Origin: JACJYM01 sp965230495 | Lineage (GTDB): Bacteria; Bacteroidota; Bacteroidia; Chitinophagales; Saprospiraceae | Assembly: GCA_965230495.1 (NCBI GenBank) | Contig: CBDDLC010000002.1 | Span: forward strand, 62,001 to 126,000 | Direction of reading: 5' to 3' | DNA length: 64,000 nucleotides | In this document: piece after piece, positions 46,925-55,873 of the stretch | Layout: each line of letters opens with the position of its first letter | How positions within the stretch are numbered: position 1 is the first letter of the stretch | Notes under the pieces: generated by a model | The model's input: only the letters and a program-made list of their open reading frames with translations | Database searches by the model: none | What the model was told of the DNA's origin: nothing | Made by a program: the position numbers and the translations under genes

Positions 46925-48712
46925 TTAATCATTGATAATAAAATCAGGAGCAACCATAGCAAAATATATGGCAATACGAGCTCGAAGTTCTAGGTCATCG
47001 TTATCTTCCGCAGGATATTTCTTTAAGTCATCAACTATCATCTCAGTAACTTCCTGAGATATATTTCCATTTGCCAACAAAAGGTTTAATCTATCAATAA
47101 GTGCAACTAAGTGGTCATCATCTGCTAGATCAATTTCATCTGCTAGATCAAAATCTCCCCGTATATCGTCAGGAATTGTTTCACCCCCATAGATCTTTGT
47201 AACATCGGCATAATCATCATCAACTATCCATTCATTCACTCCATTCATGTAATCTAAGATGGAGAATGAATATGTAATTTGAAACTCAGGGGCTTCTAAA
47301 TTAGCATCAGCAATTTCTCCGATTGGCTGAAAATCAGGCCTGAAAAAATTGAAAACGGTGATGGCGTTTAGAGGCCTTTGATTAACTCGGGTAAAAACAT
47401 CTCTCATTTCATTCCTGTGTGTTCCACTTGGGGTAGACCAATTAAATGCTCTGGCCAACTGCATATATCTAATAAAAGGCTCTCTCATTTTTCCAAAATT
47501 AGGGTCTCCATTGCCATCACAATCAGTTGCTTCAGGTGAAGTAAGGATTGCTGTAACTACAGCTTTTAAATCACCCCGTACTCCATCCCCATTATCATTG
47601 AATACATTAGCAATCTTATCAATAAAGGATGCAGAAGGATTTGAAGTGACTAATCTTTGAATAAGTCTTTTAGCCAAGAAAGGACCTACGTTTTGATGAT
47701 TGTATATATTGTCGAGAGCATCCTGAATATCCGCATCTCCATCTACAGGATCTCGATTTGGAACTACAAAATCGTTCAATAAATACTTTTCACCTGGTTC
47801 ATGCATGTCATTTAGCATTTGCATATCGTAGGTATAACTTTTATAAGTTTTTTTATTTTTAAAGAATTGACTTGGAATAGGATCCCTATCTCCCCACATA
47901 AGGCCGGTAAAGACTTTGGCAAACTCCACAATTTCTATGTTGGAATAGGAAGCCTCATACTCACCTTCGGAGTCCAAAACAATACTCCCATCATTGTTGA
48001 GATTGTAGAGACCAATTGAGAATAACTGCATGATTTCTCGAGCATAATTTTCATCCGGAAAGCGATTTAGGCTAGTATCTGTTTTTGGATTATTCATGTA
48101 GGTGAGATATACTCCCATAGTAGGGTGGTAGGTGATCTCTTCTATCAGTGTTCGGTAATTTCCGAAAGCATTGTCCAATAATAAATCATAGTAAGAGGAT
48201 AAAGCAAAAGCGTCATTAGTAAAAGAAGAGATCCTCGAAGTGACAAAAATCTCACTTAGGGCAAATGCCACTCTTTGTCGGAGAAAATCTTCGTTACTCA
48301 TATGATATTGCCACCAAGCGAAATCAAATAACTTTTGAGATGCCCCAGTGTTGGGGTTGCCCGTGCTATCTTGTTTAGTTTTGTAATACTCTTCTACGTA
48401 TGTCGTTAGTTTGGTTCCTTGGGGCTTGTTAAATTGTTCGGTTAACCAATGATTAAATCCAGTCTGAGTGAGAGATTCTATATCTTCAAATGAAGCTCCA
48501 AAGGTGGAATTGGAAAGGAACCGAGATGCATTGCAGTAATTAGGTAAGAAATTACTTGATTCGATGGTGTTTATAGCCTGTTCAGAACCACTACTCGATG
48601 TAATGGTAATACCGCTTGTTTGACCTTGGCCAATGATTTCTGTCTGACCAACAGTGGCAGGAATGTCAAAAGTCAAAAAGGTTAGTAATAAGAGTATTGC
48701 ACTTTTCCCCAT
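46925..48712 (-). CDS. DUF1800 protein
   Basis: The start at 48712 gives a signal peptide (MGKSAILLLLTFLTFDIPATVGQ). A longer frame would begin inside the -7 promoter box. The 595-residue protein carries family hallmarks: RFLSNSTFGASFEDIESL near the N-terminus, WQYHMSNEDFLRQRVAFALSEIFV, NYAREIMQLFSIGLYNL, and FVGPFLAKRLIQRLV-type helices. DUF1800 is a large helical family of unknown activity that co-occurs with DUF1501. A 15-bp direct repeat of period 18 (47119-47151) encodes DLADEIDLADD. It is the first gene of a four-gene export operon. Confidence 0.9.
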   Translation of the reverse strand: MGKSAILLLLTFLTFDIPATVGQTEIIGQGQTSGITITSSSGSEQAINTIESSNFLPNYCNASRFLSNSTFGASFEDIESLTQTGFNHWLTEQFNKPQGTKLTTYVEEYYKTKQDSTGNPNTGASQKLFDFAWWQYHMSNEDFLRQRVAFALSEIFVTSRISSFTNDAFALSSYYDLLLDNAFGNYRTLIEEITYHPTMGVYLTYMNNPKTDTSLNRFPDENYAREIMQLFSIGLYNLNNDGSIVLDSEGEYEASYSNIEIVEFAKVFTGLMWGDRDPIPSQFFKNKKTYKSYTYDMQMLNDMHEPGEKYLLNDFVVPNRDPVDGDADIQDALDNIYNHQNVGPFLAKRLIQRLVTSNPSASFIDKIANVFNDNGDGVRGDLKAVVTAILTSPEATDCDGNGDPNFGKMREPFIRYMQLARAFNWSTPSGTHRNEMRDVFTRVNQRPLNAITVFNFFRPDFQPIGEIADANLEAPEFQITYSFSILDYMNGVNEWIVDDDYADVTKIYGGETIPDDIRGDFDLADEIDLADDDHLVALIDRLNLLLANGNISQEVTEMIVDDLKKYPAEDNDDLELRARIAIYFAMVAPDFIIND

Positions 48713-48808
48713 GAAAATAAAAAGTTTAAATAGTACCAGAATCAGAAACGGAGTATAAGGACTCCAAACATTTATTCCAGACTCAAGAGATGAAAACTGA
48801 TTGCCGTA

Positions 48809-48816
48809 CAAAAATA
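48809..48816 (-). promoter_or_regulatory. -7 box of the DUF1800 operon
   Basis: The minus strand reads TATTTTTG (TAnnTTTG form), about 97 nt before the chosen start. No clear -33 TTG is visible. Confidence 0.4.
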
Positions 48817-48916
48817 AAATATAATTCTAAATATTTTTATATAAATGGTATAAAAAATGGATTTTTTGGTCTTTTTATTGAGTAATATTGTTTAAGATTG
48901 TAGGACTATAGAAGAT

Positions 48917-48953
48917 AAAAAAAGGCCCATCTTCAAAAGATGAGCCTTTTTTT
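48917..48953 (-). terminator. Rho-independent terminator of rny
   Basis: A 17-bp stem with one mismatch (AAAAAAAGGCCCATCTT with AAGATGAGCCTTTTTTT) and a tiny loop lies 22 nt after the rny stop. The T-run follows on both strands, so it can work bidirectionally, but only rny reads towards it. Confidence 0.85.
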
Positions 48954-48974
48954 ATTTTCTATATTTATATTGAA

Positions 48975-50624
48975 CTATCTAGCGACAGCAGTAGCTCTTT
49001 TTTCTCTAATCACTGTTATTTTAACTTGGCCAGGATATTGCATTTCATCTTGAATTTTTTGAGAAATTATAAAAGCTAAATCGTCCGCATATGCATCGGA
49101 AACTTTTTCGCTTTCAACAATTACTCTCAATTCCCTTCCTGCTTGAATAGCGTACGCCTTTTGAACACCTTCATATGCTATCGCTAAATCCTCCATTTCT
49201 CCAATTCTCTTCAGATAGCTTTCTAATATTTCTCTTCTTGCCCCTGGTCTTGCTCCGGAGATAGCATCACATGCCTGAACAATTGGAGAAATGATGTTAT
49301 TCATTTCAATCTCATCGTGATGAGCACCCACCGCATTAAGTACAACAGGATGTTCTTTATGTTTTTGACAAATTTCCATTCCTAGCAAGGCATGACTTAA
49401 CTCAGATTCTTCTTCGGTTACTTTTCCTATATCATGAAGCAGACCTGCTCGCTTGGCCATTTTAATTTGCTTAGGGCTCAAGCCAATTTCCGCAGCCATG
49501 ACCGCACATAGATTAGCGGTCTCCATAGAGTGTTTTAAAAGATTTTGTCCATATGAAGATCTAAATCTCATTCTACCTACCATTTTTACCAAATAGGGGT
49601 GAAGTCCGTGTATCTCCAAGTCTATAACTGCTCGCTCACCTATTTCTACAATTTGCTCATTCAATTGTTTTTTAACCTTAGCAACTGTCTCCTCAATTTT
49701 AGCCGGATGTATTCTGCCATCAGCAGTAAGTCTTTTCAAAGCGAGTCTACAGATTTCTCTTCGTATAGGATCAAAACTCGAAATCACAATTGCTTCAGGA
49801 GTATCATCAACCACAATCTCAGCCCCTGTAGCAGCTTCTAAAGCTCTAATATTCCGGCCTTCTCGTCCTATGATCTGGCCTTTTACATCATCATTTTCCA
49901 AGTTAAAAACAGACACAGTATTCTCAATAGTGTATTCTGCACACATCCTTTGAATAGTCTGAATAATTATTTTCTTGGCTTCTTTATTAGCGGTGTTTTT
50001 AGCAGCACTTATTACTTCTTTCTCAATAGACATGGCCTCTGTCTCTGCCTTTGCTTTTACTGCTTCTAATAATTGTTCCTTAGCATCACTTTCCGATAGC
50101 TTAGAGATAGTTTCTAATTCCTTGATTCTAATCTCATTTGCCTTGTCGAGCTCTTCTTTTCTTTTTGCTACTATTTTAAGTTGACGATCCAAGTTTTCTC
50201 TGATTGTATTTATCTCACTTTCCTTATTTTCAATAGTCTCTAATTTGTTTTGAAAATCACCTTGTTTCTGTTCCAGTTCTTTTTCTAAAGCCTTTACTTG
50301 AAACTCTCTTTCTTTCAACTCAACCTTTCTCTCCGATTTAAAGGTCTCATAATCAGATTTCAATTTTGAAAACTTGTTCTTAGCCTCTTGAATTTTCTTT
50401 TGCTTGATGGACTCATTTTTCTGCTCAGCCTTTGATACTAGTGTTTCAGCTTTAAGTTCAGCATCTGCTATTTTTCGTTTAGCCGTAAGTTCGGCTTCTT
50501 TTAGCGTATAATCTGCTTTATCATTTGCTTCTGCAATCTTTTTTCCAGCAGAGCCTTTAGTAATGAAAAAACCAATAATGGCTCCTATTACTATACCTGC
50601 AACAATTCCTATTCCTATTTCCAT
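48975..50624 (-). CDS. rny: Ribonuclease Y
   Basis: RNase Y is a membrane-anchored endoribonuclease that starts mRNA decay. The 549 residues comprise an N-terminal transmembrane helix (3-21), a long coiled coil (about 28-215), a KH RNA-binding domain (about 238-305; GREGRNIRALEAATG) and an HD phosphodiesterase domain (LLHDIGK, His397-Asp398; HALLGMEICQKH; VGAHHDE). The C-terminal domain ends VKITVIREKRA. All catalytic residues are present. It lies 69 bp downstream of zapA, probably in the same operon, and is followed by a strong terminator. Confidence 0.97.
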   Translation of the reverse strand: MEIGIGIVAGIVIGAIIGFFITKGSAGKKIAEANDKADYTLKEAELTAKRKIADAELKAETLVSKAEQKNESIKQKKIQEAKNKFSKLKSDYETFKSERKVELKEREFQVKALEKELEQKQGDFQNKLETIENKESEINTIRENLDRQLKIVAKRKEELDKANEIRIKELETISKLSESDAKEQLLEAVKAKAETEAMSIEKEVISAAKNTANKEAKKIIIQTIQRMCAEYTIENTVSVFNLENDDVKGQIIGREGRNIRALEAATGAEIVVDDTPEAIVISSFDPIRREICRLALKRLTADGRIHPAKIEETVAKVKKQLNEQIVEIGERAVIDLEIHGLHPYLVKMVGRMRFRSSYGQNLLKHSMETANLCAVMAAEIGLSPKQIKMAKRAGLLHDIGKVTEEESELSHALLGMEICQKHKEHPVVLNAVGAHHDEIEMNNIISPIVQACDAISGARPGARREILESYLKRIGEMEDLAIAYEGVQKAYAIQAGRELRVIVESEKVSDAYADDLAFIISQKIQDEMQYPGQVKITVIREKRATAVAR

Positions 50625-50655
50625 GTTGTCTAATAGTTTTTATATTATGTAAATA

Positions 50656-50682
50656 AATGAACAGTTATTTCTGCTGTTCATT
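50656..50682 (-). repeat. Stem-loop between zapA and rny
   Basis: AATGAACAG (50656-50664) and CTGTTCATT (50674-50682) form a perfect 9-bp stem with a 9-nt loop in the 68-bp gap. The flank is AT-rich but lacks a T-run, so partial termination or RNA processing is more likely than full termination. Confidence 0.5.
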
Positions 50683-50692
50683 GAAACAAGAA

Positions 50693-50974
50693 TTAGAGAG
50701 AAGACTTAATTATTGATGAGATTTGATCTATGCTATCTTCGATAGAGTTCTCGATATTTCCTTTGTTTTTCCTAGTTTCATACACAAACGATAATAGTGC
50801 CATTGAAACATGATCTAACTCCTCCATCCCATAACTTCTTCGCATTTCGGAGATCTTGGTATTGATCTCTTTTTCTATGGTTTTTACGAATTGCTCTTCA
50901 TCTTTCTGCACTTTCAGGGGATATTTTCTCCCGGCAATAGCAACATTAATTTTGATCAATTCATCAGAACTCAT
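50693..50974 (-). CDS. zapA: Cell division protein ZapA
   Basis: ZapA bundles FtsZ protofilaments and steadies the Z-ring. The 93-residue product has the globular N-terminal part (INVAIAGRKYPLKVQKDEEQ) and the C-terminal helix (MALLSFVYETRK) of the family. Its start overlaps the upstream gene's stop by 4 bp (ATGA). Confidence 0.92.
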   Translation of the reverse strand: MSSDELIKINVAIAGRKYPLKVQKDEEQFVKTIEKEINTKISEMRRSYGMEELDHVSMALLSFVYETRKNKGNIENSIEDSIDQISSIIKSSL

Positions 50975-51237
50975 TGTTCAGCTTTAAGCATATTTATACA
51001 GTCATCAATCTCGGAAATTAAATCATCAATTTCATTTTTCCCCACAGGAATTGATTGATTTCCATCATCTTTTATTTCTTCCCTACCAAACTCTCTTTCT
51101 TCCTTAACTTTATCTAAACGCAAATTTTGTAATTCTTGTTTTAGAATCTCGTTTTCTTTTGTTTTTTCGTCTAATAGCCCAATTAATTTTAACAAATCAC
51201 TTTTGACCTGATCGAGCTTACGTTGAATTCTAGACAT
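50971..51237 (-). CDS. Small coiled-coil protein encoded with ZapA
   Basis: The start at 51237 (MSRIQRKLDQVK) is used because the longer frame begins with a TTG inside the -7 box. The 88-residue product is a predicted coiled coil (about 1-40), followed by a charged linker and a C-terminal helix (EIDDLISEIDDCINML). It overlaps zapA by 4 bp and so is translationally coupled to it. A division role alongside ZapA, similar in spirit to the coiled-coil ZapB, is an inference from position and coiled-coil content; there is no clear homology. Confidence 0.75.
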   Translation of the reverse strand: MSRIQRKLDQVKSDLLKLIGLLDEKTKENEILKQELQNLRLDKVKEEREFGREEIKDDGNQSIPVGKNEIDDLISEIDDCINMLKAEQ

Positions 51238-51246
51238 ATTACTAAA

Positions 51247-51254
51247 CAAAGATA
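51247..51254 (-). promoter_or_regulatory. -7 box of the zapA operon
   Basis: The minus strand reads TATCTTTG, identical to the rpsT and rpmH boxes. The start codon at 51237 lies only 9 nt downstream, so the mRNA would be almost leaderless. The -33 element is weak. Confidence 0.5.
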
Positions 51255-51298
51255 ATATTTAAATTATGATTTTCTATCATATATAGACTCTTCGAACT

Positions 51299-53725
51299 CT
51301 ATTTTCTAATTACAGCTTTTAATATGTTTTCAAATTGGGAAATCATTTTGTTCATAATCTTATCAATCTGCTTATCATTTAGTGTTTTTTCAAGATCAGA
51401 AAAAGAAAAGTTTACGGCATAAGATTTTTTCCCTTTGCCTATGTGTTTATCGTTTTTGTAAAAGTCGAAAAGAATCACCGAAGTCAAAATCTTTTTGTCC
51501 GTTTTAAAAGCTATTTTTTGGATTTCATCAAACTTAACTGAGTCGTCAACTACAAGGGCCAAGTCCCTTGTAACTGATGGATATTTACTTATATCCTTTA
51601 CTTGAAGATTATAGTTTTTTGAAGCTTTCAGAAGATTAACAATATTTAGTTCTGCAAAGAAAACAGTTTGCTTAATGCCCAATTTATTATTTTCTTGTTC
51701 TGCCACTTCTCCAAATGAAACCAAATCCAAACTTCCTCTGTGGTATTTTAGACCATATTCTAGACGGGGGTCTTCGGTCTCACTAATCTGATAAGATGAT
51801 ATTCCTAAACGGTTCAAAATATTGTTGACATCACTTTTTAGATCGTAAAAGCTTACCAATGAATCATCTTTATGAATCCAGGAAGTTGCCTTGTGTTTAC
51901 CGGACTTAAACAACGTAAGCCACTCGTTTTCAGCAAAGCTACCATCTACGGATGTATAGGTCTTTCCTATCTCAAATAGGTTCAAATCTGTCTGTTGTCT
52001 ATTTATATTATGAGAGACAGATATCAAACCACTACTTAACATATCAGGTCGCATCACATCCAAATGAACATTTGAGGTGTTATTAATTTTTACAAGATTA
52101 CCTTGGCTCTCAAAATATCTAGACTCTATGAGAGAGAGATTCATCATTTCATTATAATGATTATACGAGAGATAATCTGCAATTTTGTCGACTATTGATT
52201 TCTTATTCGGATATTCCTCATGATGTAAGGTAGAGTTGATTTTTGGAGAACTGTGTACTTGATTGAATCCATATATTCGTAATATTTCTTCTATCAAGTC
52301 GATTTCTCTAGTTACATCTGCCTTATTAGTGGGTACCAATACTTTTATTCCTGATTCATCTACAGGGTTAGTTTCCATTTCTAGAGCAGACAAAATCTTA
52401 TGAATGTCATCTTTGTCAAGATCTACACCTATTATTTTGTTTACATTTTCATATTGCAAATAGATCTCTTTTTTATTTATAACTGAGGGATATAGATCTT
52501 CAATTTCACTACTAATTATTCCACCAGCCAACTCTTTGATAAGAATAGCTGCACGTTTAAGTGCATAAATCACAATATTAGGATCACTTCCTTTTTCAAA
52601 TACTTTTGCAGAATCTGTTCGAAGATTATGCTTCATACTAGAATTTCTTACTGAGATAGCATTAAAGTGAGCGGACTCAAGAAAAATGGTCGTTGTCGAG
52701 TCAGTAACACCGGATTCAAATCCTCCAAATACACCGGCCATACACATGGGTTTGTGATCTCCATCACAAATCATCAAGTCAGTTGAATAAAGATTTATCG
52801 TATTCTTGTCTAGCGTTAAAAAGGGAGTTTTTTCGTCAAGTGTTTTGACAACAATTTTTTTACCCTTAATTCTATCATAGTCAAAAGCATGTAACGGTTG
52901 ACCTGTTTCATGAAGAATATAATTGGTAATGTCAACAATGTTGTTGATAGGTCTTACGCCAATAGATAATAAATTGTTTTTTAACCAATCTGGAGATTCT
53001 TTAACTTCTATATTGCTTAGGATTATTCCTGAATATCTTGGACATAGATCTTTAGATTCCACTTCTATACCTATAGAATGTGTTCTTTGCTCGACATGAA
53101 AACTGGATACTTCAGGTTCTATAATATCGTTAGAATATCCATTGTTAACTTTTAAATACGCCACTAAGTCTCTCGCTACACCTAGATGAGAGGTAGCATC
53201 AGACCTGTTTGGTGTAAGATTGACATCAAATATTACATCATTTTGAATGTCATAGTGATCAGATGCTTTGATCCCTACCTCGACGTCTGAATCTAGTACA
53301 ATAATACCCTCATGGCTGGATCCAATACCAATTTCATCTTCCGCACATATCATTCCTTGTGATACCTCACCTCTTATTTTCCCCTTCTTTATTTTCCAAG
53401 GATTTCCATCTTGATCATATAGTGTTGTGCCCACTGTGGCTATTACCACTTTTTGCCCAGCAGCAACATTCGGAGCACCGCACACTATAGAGATGGGTTC
53501 ACTTTCACCAATATTAACACTGGTTACTGAAAGTTTGTCAGCATTAGGGTGTTTGTCACAAGTAAGCACTTCTCCCACCACTAAACCTTTTAATCCACCT
53601 TTGATGCTTTCTACTTCTTCGATACCTTCAACCTCTAATCCTATTGCAGTTAATATATCTGCAATTTCTTCGGGTTGTTGATCAATTTGTATGTACTTTT
53701 TAAGCCAATTTTGCGATATGTTCAT
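51299..53725 (-). CDS. pheT: Phenylalanine--tRNA ligase beta subunit
   Basis: PheT is the larger subunit of the alpha2beta2 phenylalanyl-tRNA synthetase. The 808-residue product shows the tRNA-binding OB fold near the N-terminus (about 40-150; CDKHPNADKLSVTSVNIG and ICAEDEIGIG). The B3/B4 editing region (about 215-370; GQPLHAFDYDRIKG), the B5 domain (about 405-475) and the C-terminal ferredoxin-like anticodon-binding domain (KDISKYPSVTRDLALVVDD onward) follow. Length and domain order are standard. pheS is not adjacent, which is usual for Bacteroidota. It has its own -7 box. Confidence 0.97.
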   Translation of the reverse strand: MNISQNWLKKYIQIDQQPEEIADILTAIGLEVEGIEEVESIKGGLKGLVVGEVLTCDKHPNADKLSVTSVNIGESEPISIVCGAPNVAAGQKVVIATVGTTLYDQDGNPWKIKKGKIRGEVSQGMICAEDEIGIGSSHEGIIVLDSDVEVGIKASDHYDIQNDVIFDVNLTPNRSDATSHLGVARDLVAYLKVNNGYSNDIIEPEVSSFHVEQRTHSIGIEVESKDLCPRYSGIILSNIEVKESPDWLKNNLLSIGVRPINNIVDITNYILHETGQPLHAFDYDRIKGKKIVVKTLDEKTPFLTLDKNTINLYSTDLMICDGDHKPMCMAGVFGGFESGVTDSTTTIFLESAHFNAISVRNSSMKHNLRTDSAKVFEKGSDPNIVIYALKRAAILIKELAGGIISSEIEDLYPSVINKKEIYLQYENVNKIIGVDLDKDDIHKILSALEMETNPVDESGIKVLVPTNKADVTREIDLIEEILRIYGFNQVHSSPKINSTLHHEEYPNKKSIVDKIADYLSYNHYNEMMNLSLIESRYFESQGNLVKINNTSNVHLDVMRPDMLSSGLISVSHNINRQQTDLNLFEIGKTYTSVDGSFAENEWLTLFKSGKHKATSWIHKDDSLVSFYDLKSDVNNILNRLGISSYQISETEDPRLEYGLKYHRGSLDLVSFGEVAEQENNKLGIKQTVFFAELNIVNLLKASKNYNLQVKDISKYPSVTRDLALVVDDSVKFDEIQKIAFKTDKKILTSVILFDFYKNDKHIGKGKKSYAVNFSFSDLEKTLNDKQIDKIMNKMISQFENILKAVIRK

Positions 53726-53755
53726 CGAATTTTGGAGTTGTTAATTAAATCAATA

Positions 53756-53763
53756 CAAAGATA
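53756..53763 (-). promoter_or_regulatory. -7 box of the pheT promoter
   Basis: The minus strand reads TATCTTTG, 30 nt upstream of the ATG, the same box as for rpsT, rpmH and the zapA operon. No TTG appears at the usual -33 distance. Confidence 0.45.
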
Positions 53764-53840
53764 GTTAGAATAATTTTACCTAGCTCCATATAGCAGGTAT
53801 TGCTTTTATGTATTAATTTGCCGAGCAAATCAAAATTGTA

Positions 53841-54140
53841 ATGAAACTAAGTAAAATTGGGCTTGTATTGTTGATCGTGATATTTGGTTATTCGTGCAAA
53901 TCTTCTGAACCTCAGGGAGGAAAGTGGACTACGGAAAATGCTGTGGTTAAACCTAATGAAGTGAGAAAAGATTCAGAATGTATTGACAAATCAAAGATTG
54001 ATAAAAAAGCTCCATGCACAAGAGAGTATAATCCAGTATGCGGGTGTAATGAAGTGACCTATCCAAATCCGTGTGAGGCCAAGAAAAATGGCGTGACAAC
54101 CTGGAAGCGAGGAAAATGTATTAAATCTGCTAAAATGTAG
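53841..54140 (+). CDS. Kazal-domain lipoprotein, possible serine protease inhibitor
   Basis: A 99-residue lipoprotein (lipobox YSC, Cys19). After a short linker comes a Kazal-like module with six cysteines (C-x(10)-C...NPVCGCN...YPNPCEAKKNGV...GKC). Kazal domains inhibit serine proteases by presenting a loop next to the second Cys; here that loop is PCTREYNPVC, so the P1 residue may be Thr or Arg. A single domain on an envelope anchor suggests protection from secreted or host proteases. Its stop codon directly abuts the convergent DUF4197 stop. Confidence 0.85.
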   Translation: MKLSKIGLVLLIVIFGYSCKSSEPQGGKWTTENAVVKPNEVRKDSECIDKSKIDKKAPCTREYNPVCGCNEVTYPNPCEAKKNGVTTWKRGKCIKSAKM

Positions 54141-54830
54141 TTAGTTCTTCGTCTTATAGTAATCAAAGACCTTAGTGACGATCTTGTCACCTAGGTCACG
54201 ATAGTTGAGCCTGATATCTTTTTCTTGATGACCAATAGAAAGGAATAATCCATCTACAGCACTTTTGGCCAAGAAATTGGGTAGATTTTTATCTATTTTT
54301 TCATTAGACAATAGATTAAAAGCTCCTGCCGCCATTGACCAATATCTTATGGCATCAGTGCTCTCCAACTCAGATTTTATTTTTTCACTATATCTGTTTT
54401 TAACTGATTTGTATACGGCTTGTTTAAGGACTGAAGTAGCAGCATTTTCGCCCCCTAAAACAACTTTTGAGGCATCACTAAAACTTAGTTGGGCGATAGA
54501 ACCTTTAATGATATGACCACTTTCTTCCAGTGCAATTTGAGACGCTTTTCCTATTTGCTCAGAGACTTGATCTATTTCTTTAGTTAGACCAAAAGATCTC
54601 AATCCATTTAAAACAGTCCCTAATTCTTGTGGAAGAATGCTTTCTAAACCTCCGTTTTGCATTTTTCTAAGTTTGGAAACAGCTCTTAACGTACTATTAT
54701 CTAATAGGTTTCTTAGAGCTGTTATAGTTTCCAAAGCGGAAGGCTCTCCTACCAAGTTTTTGACAGTGTTACAGCTGTATGACGTACTCAACAACATTAG
54801 GACAATAATGCTAATTATTTTAATTTTCAT
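54141..54830 (-). CDS. DUF4197 lipoprotein
   Basis: A 229-residue protein with lipobox YSC (Cys20). The helical mature region fits DUF4197: LSFSDASKVVLGGENAATSVL, the AAGAFN segment and KSAVDGLFLSIGHQEKDIR near the C-terminus. The family's role is unknown. The ATG follows directly after the EEP gene's stop (TAGATG), so it is the last gene of the mutL-rhomboid operon. Confidence 0.85.
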   Translation of the reverse strand: MKIKIISIIVLMLLSTSYSCNTVKNLVGEPSALETITALRNLLDNSTLRAVSKLRKMQNGGLESILPQELGTVLNGLRSFGLTKEIDQVSEQIGKASQIALEESGHIIKGSIAQLSFSDASKVVLGGENAATSVLKQAVYKSVKNRYSEKIKSELESTDAIRYWSMAAGAFNLLSNEKIDKNLPNFLAKSAVDGLFLSIGHQEKDIRLNYRDLGDKIVTKVFDYYKTKN

Positions 54831-55871
54831 CTATAATTCTTTAAGACTAACTTTTGATAAAACGGGATAATGGTCCGAAAAATCAATGCTTTTTACTTTA
54901 GAGTTTAAAATCTGAAAGTGGTCACTGAAAAGCATGTGATCAATTCGCAAAAGAGGAATACTTCCACCATAAGTAATACCAAGGCCTGTACCCGCTTCTA
55001 AGAAGGAATCTTTCATATTACTCTTTAATTCATGAAATACATATGAAAGGGTGGGGTCATTAAAATCCCCAGTGATAATTGAAGGGCCGTTCCAATTAGA
55101 CTTATGAGCCAATATTTTCTTTGTTTGATTAGCTCTTTTAAAAAGCGATTTTCTATATTTTTTCATTATGTTACCAACCCCAGTCCAAGTCTTTTTTTCC
55201 TGCAAGTCTATTTCTTCAGCTACTTTTTTTGCATCACTTGTTATCTTATTGGATTGTAAATGAAGTCCATACAGTCGAATAGTATCATTGCTATTATTTA
55301 ATAAGTCGACCCAGAGACAAGAGTTCGATCGTGTGCCAAACTCTATAATACCTTCATTAATTATAGGTAATCGAGAATATATTATAACACCCTTGTCTGC
55401 ATCATACAATTGATGACTTGTTAAGATACTATCAAATAATGTCTGAACATATGCGTTGGCCTCTTGAAGCACAAGAATGTCAATATCTTCAAATAGCTCG
55501 GAGAGCTTATTCTTCAAAGATTCATTTTCGAATTCGCCACTTTTACCTTTCCATCCTGACATAACATTATACGTAGCTATATTAATAATATCAGTCTTTT
55601 CCACTTTTTTAGAGCTCAAATTGATGTTTATAAAATGATTGTATCCCATAGATATTGCAATTATAGAAATAAGAGCCATTTTCATATCAATAAACACCCA
55701 TAATACTATAGCAGCAATGTTTAATAGGAAAATTACGGGATAAAAGAGTCCAAAAAAAGAAACAAACCAAAACTTGTTAGGATCCGAATAAGGGGATAGA
55801 TATGCTATCAATAAGGCCAATACAACAAAAATATTAGCCCAAATCAGGATTTTTTTGAAAAAAGTTTTCAA
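54831..55871 (-). CDS. Membrane-anchored endonuclease/exonuclease/phosphatase-family protein
   Basis: A 346-residue protein. Three hydrophobic helices occupy residues 1-90 and an EEP domain follows. Motifs are LVLQEANAY (metal-binding Glu), ITGDFNDP (catalytic Asp and Asn), and IDFSDHYPVLSKV (Asp-His pair). Similar proteins act as phosphodiesterases or nucleases, but the substrate is not predictable. The start is a TTG two bases after the stop of the upstream rhomboid-like gene. Expression is probably coupled to that gene. Confidence 0.85.
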   Translation of the reverse strand: MKTFFKKILIWANIFVVLALLIAYLSPYSDPNKFWFVSFFGLFYPVIFLLNIAAIVLWVFIDMKMALISIIAISMGYNHFININLSSKKVEKTDIINIATYNVMSGWKGKSGEFENESLKNKLSELFEDIDILVLQEANAYVQTLFDSILTSHQLYDADKGVIIYSRLPIINEGIIEFGTRSNSCLWVDLLNNSNDTIRLYGLHLQSNKITSDAKKVAEEIDLQEKKTWTGVGNIMKKYRKSLFKRANQTKKILAHKSNWNGPSIITGDFNDPTLSYVFHELKSNMKDSFLEAGTGLGITYGGSIPLLRIDHMLFSDHFQILNSKVKSIDFSDHYPVLSKVSLKEL

Positions 55872-55873
55872 AT

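Noticed and set aside
47119..47151. Short tandem repeat, period 18 bp
   Set aside because: It is only two in-frame copies of 15 bp inside the DUF1800 gene (DLADEIDLADD), consistent with a small in-frame duplication and no other signal.
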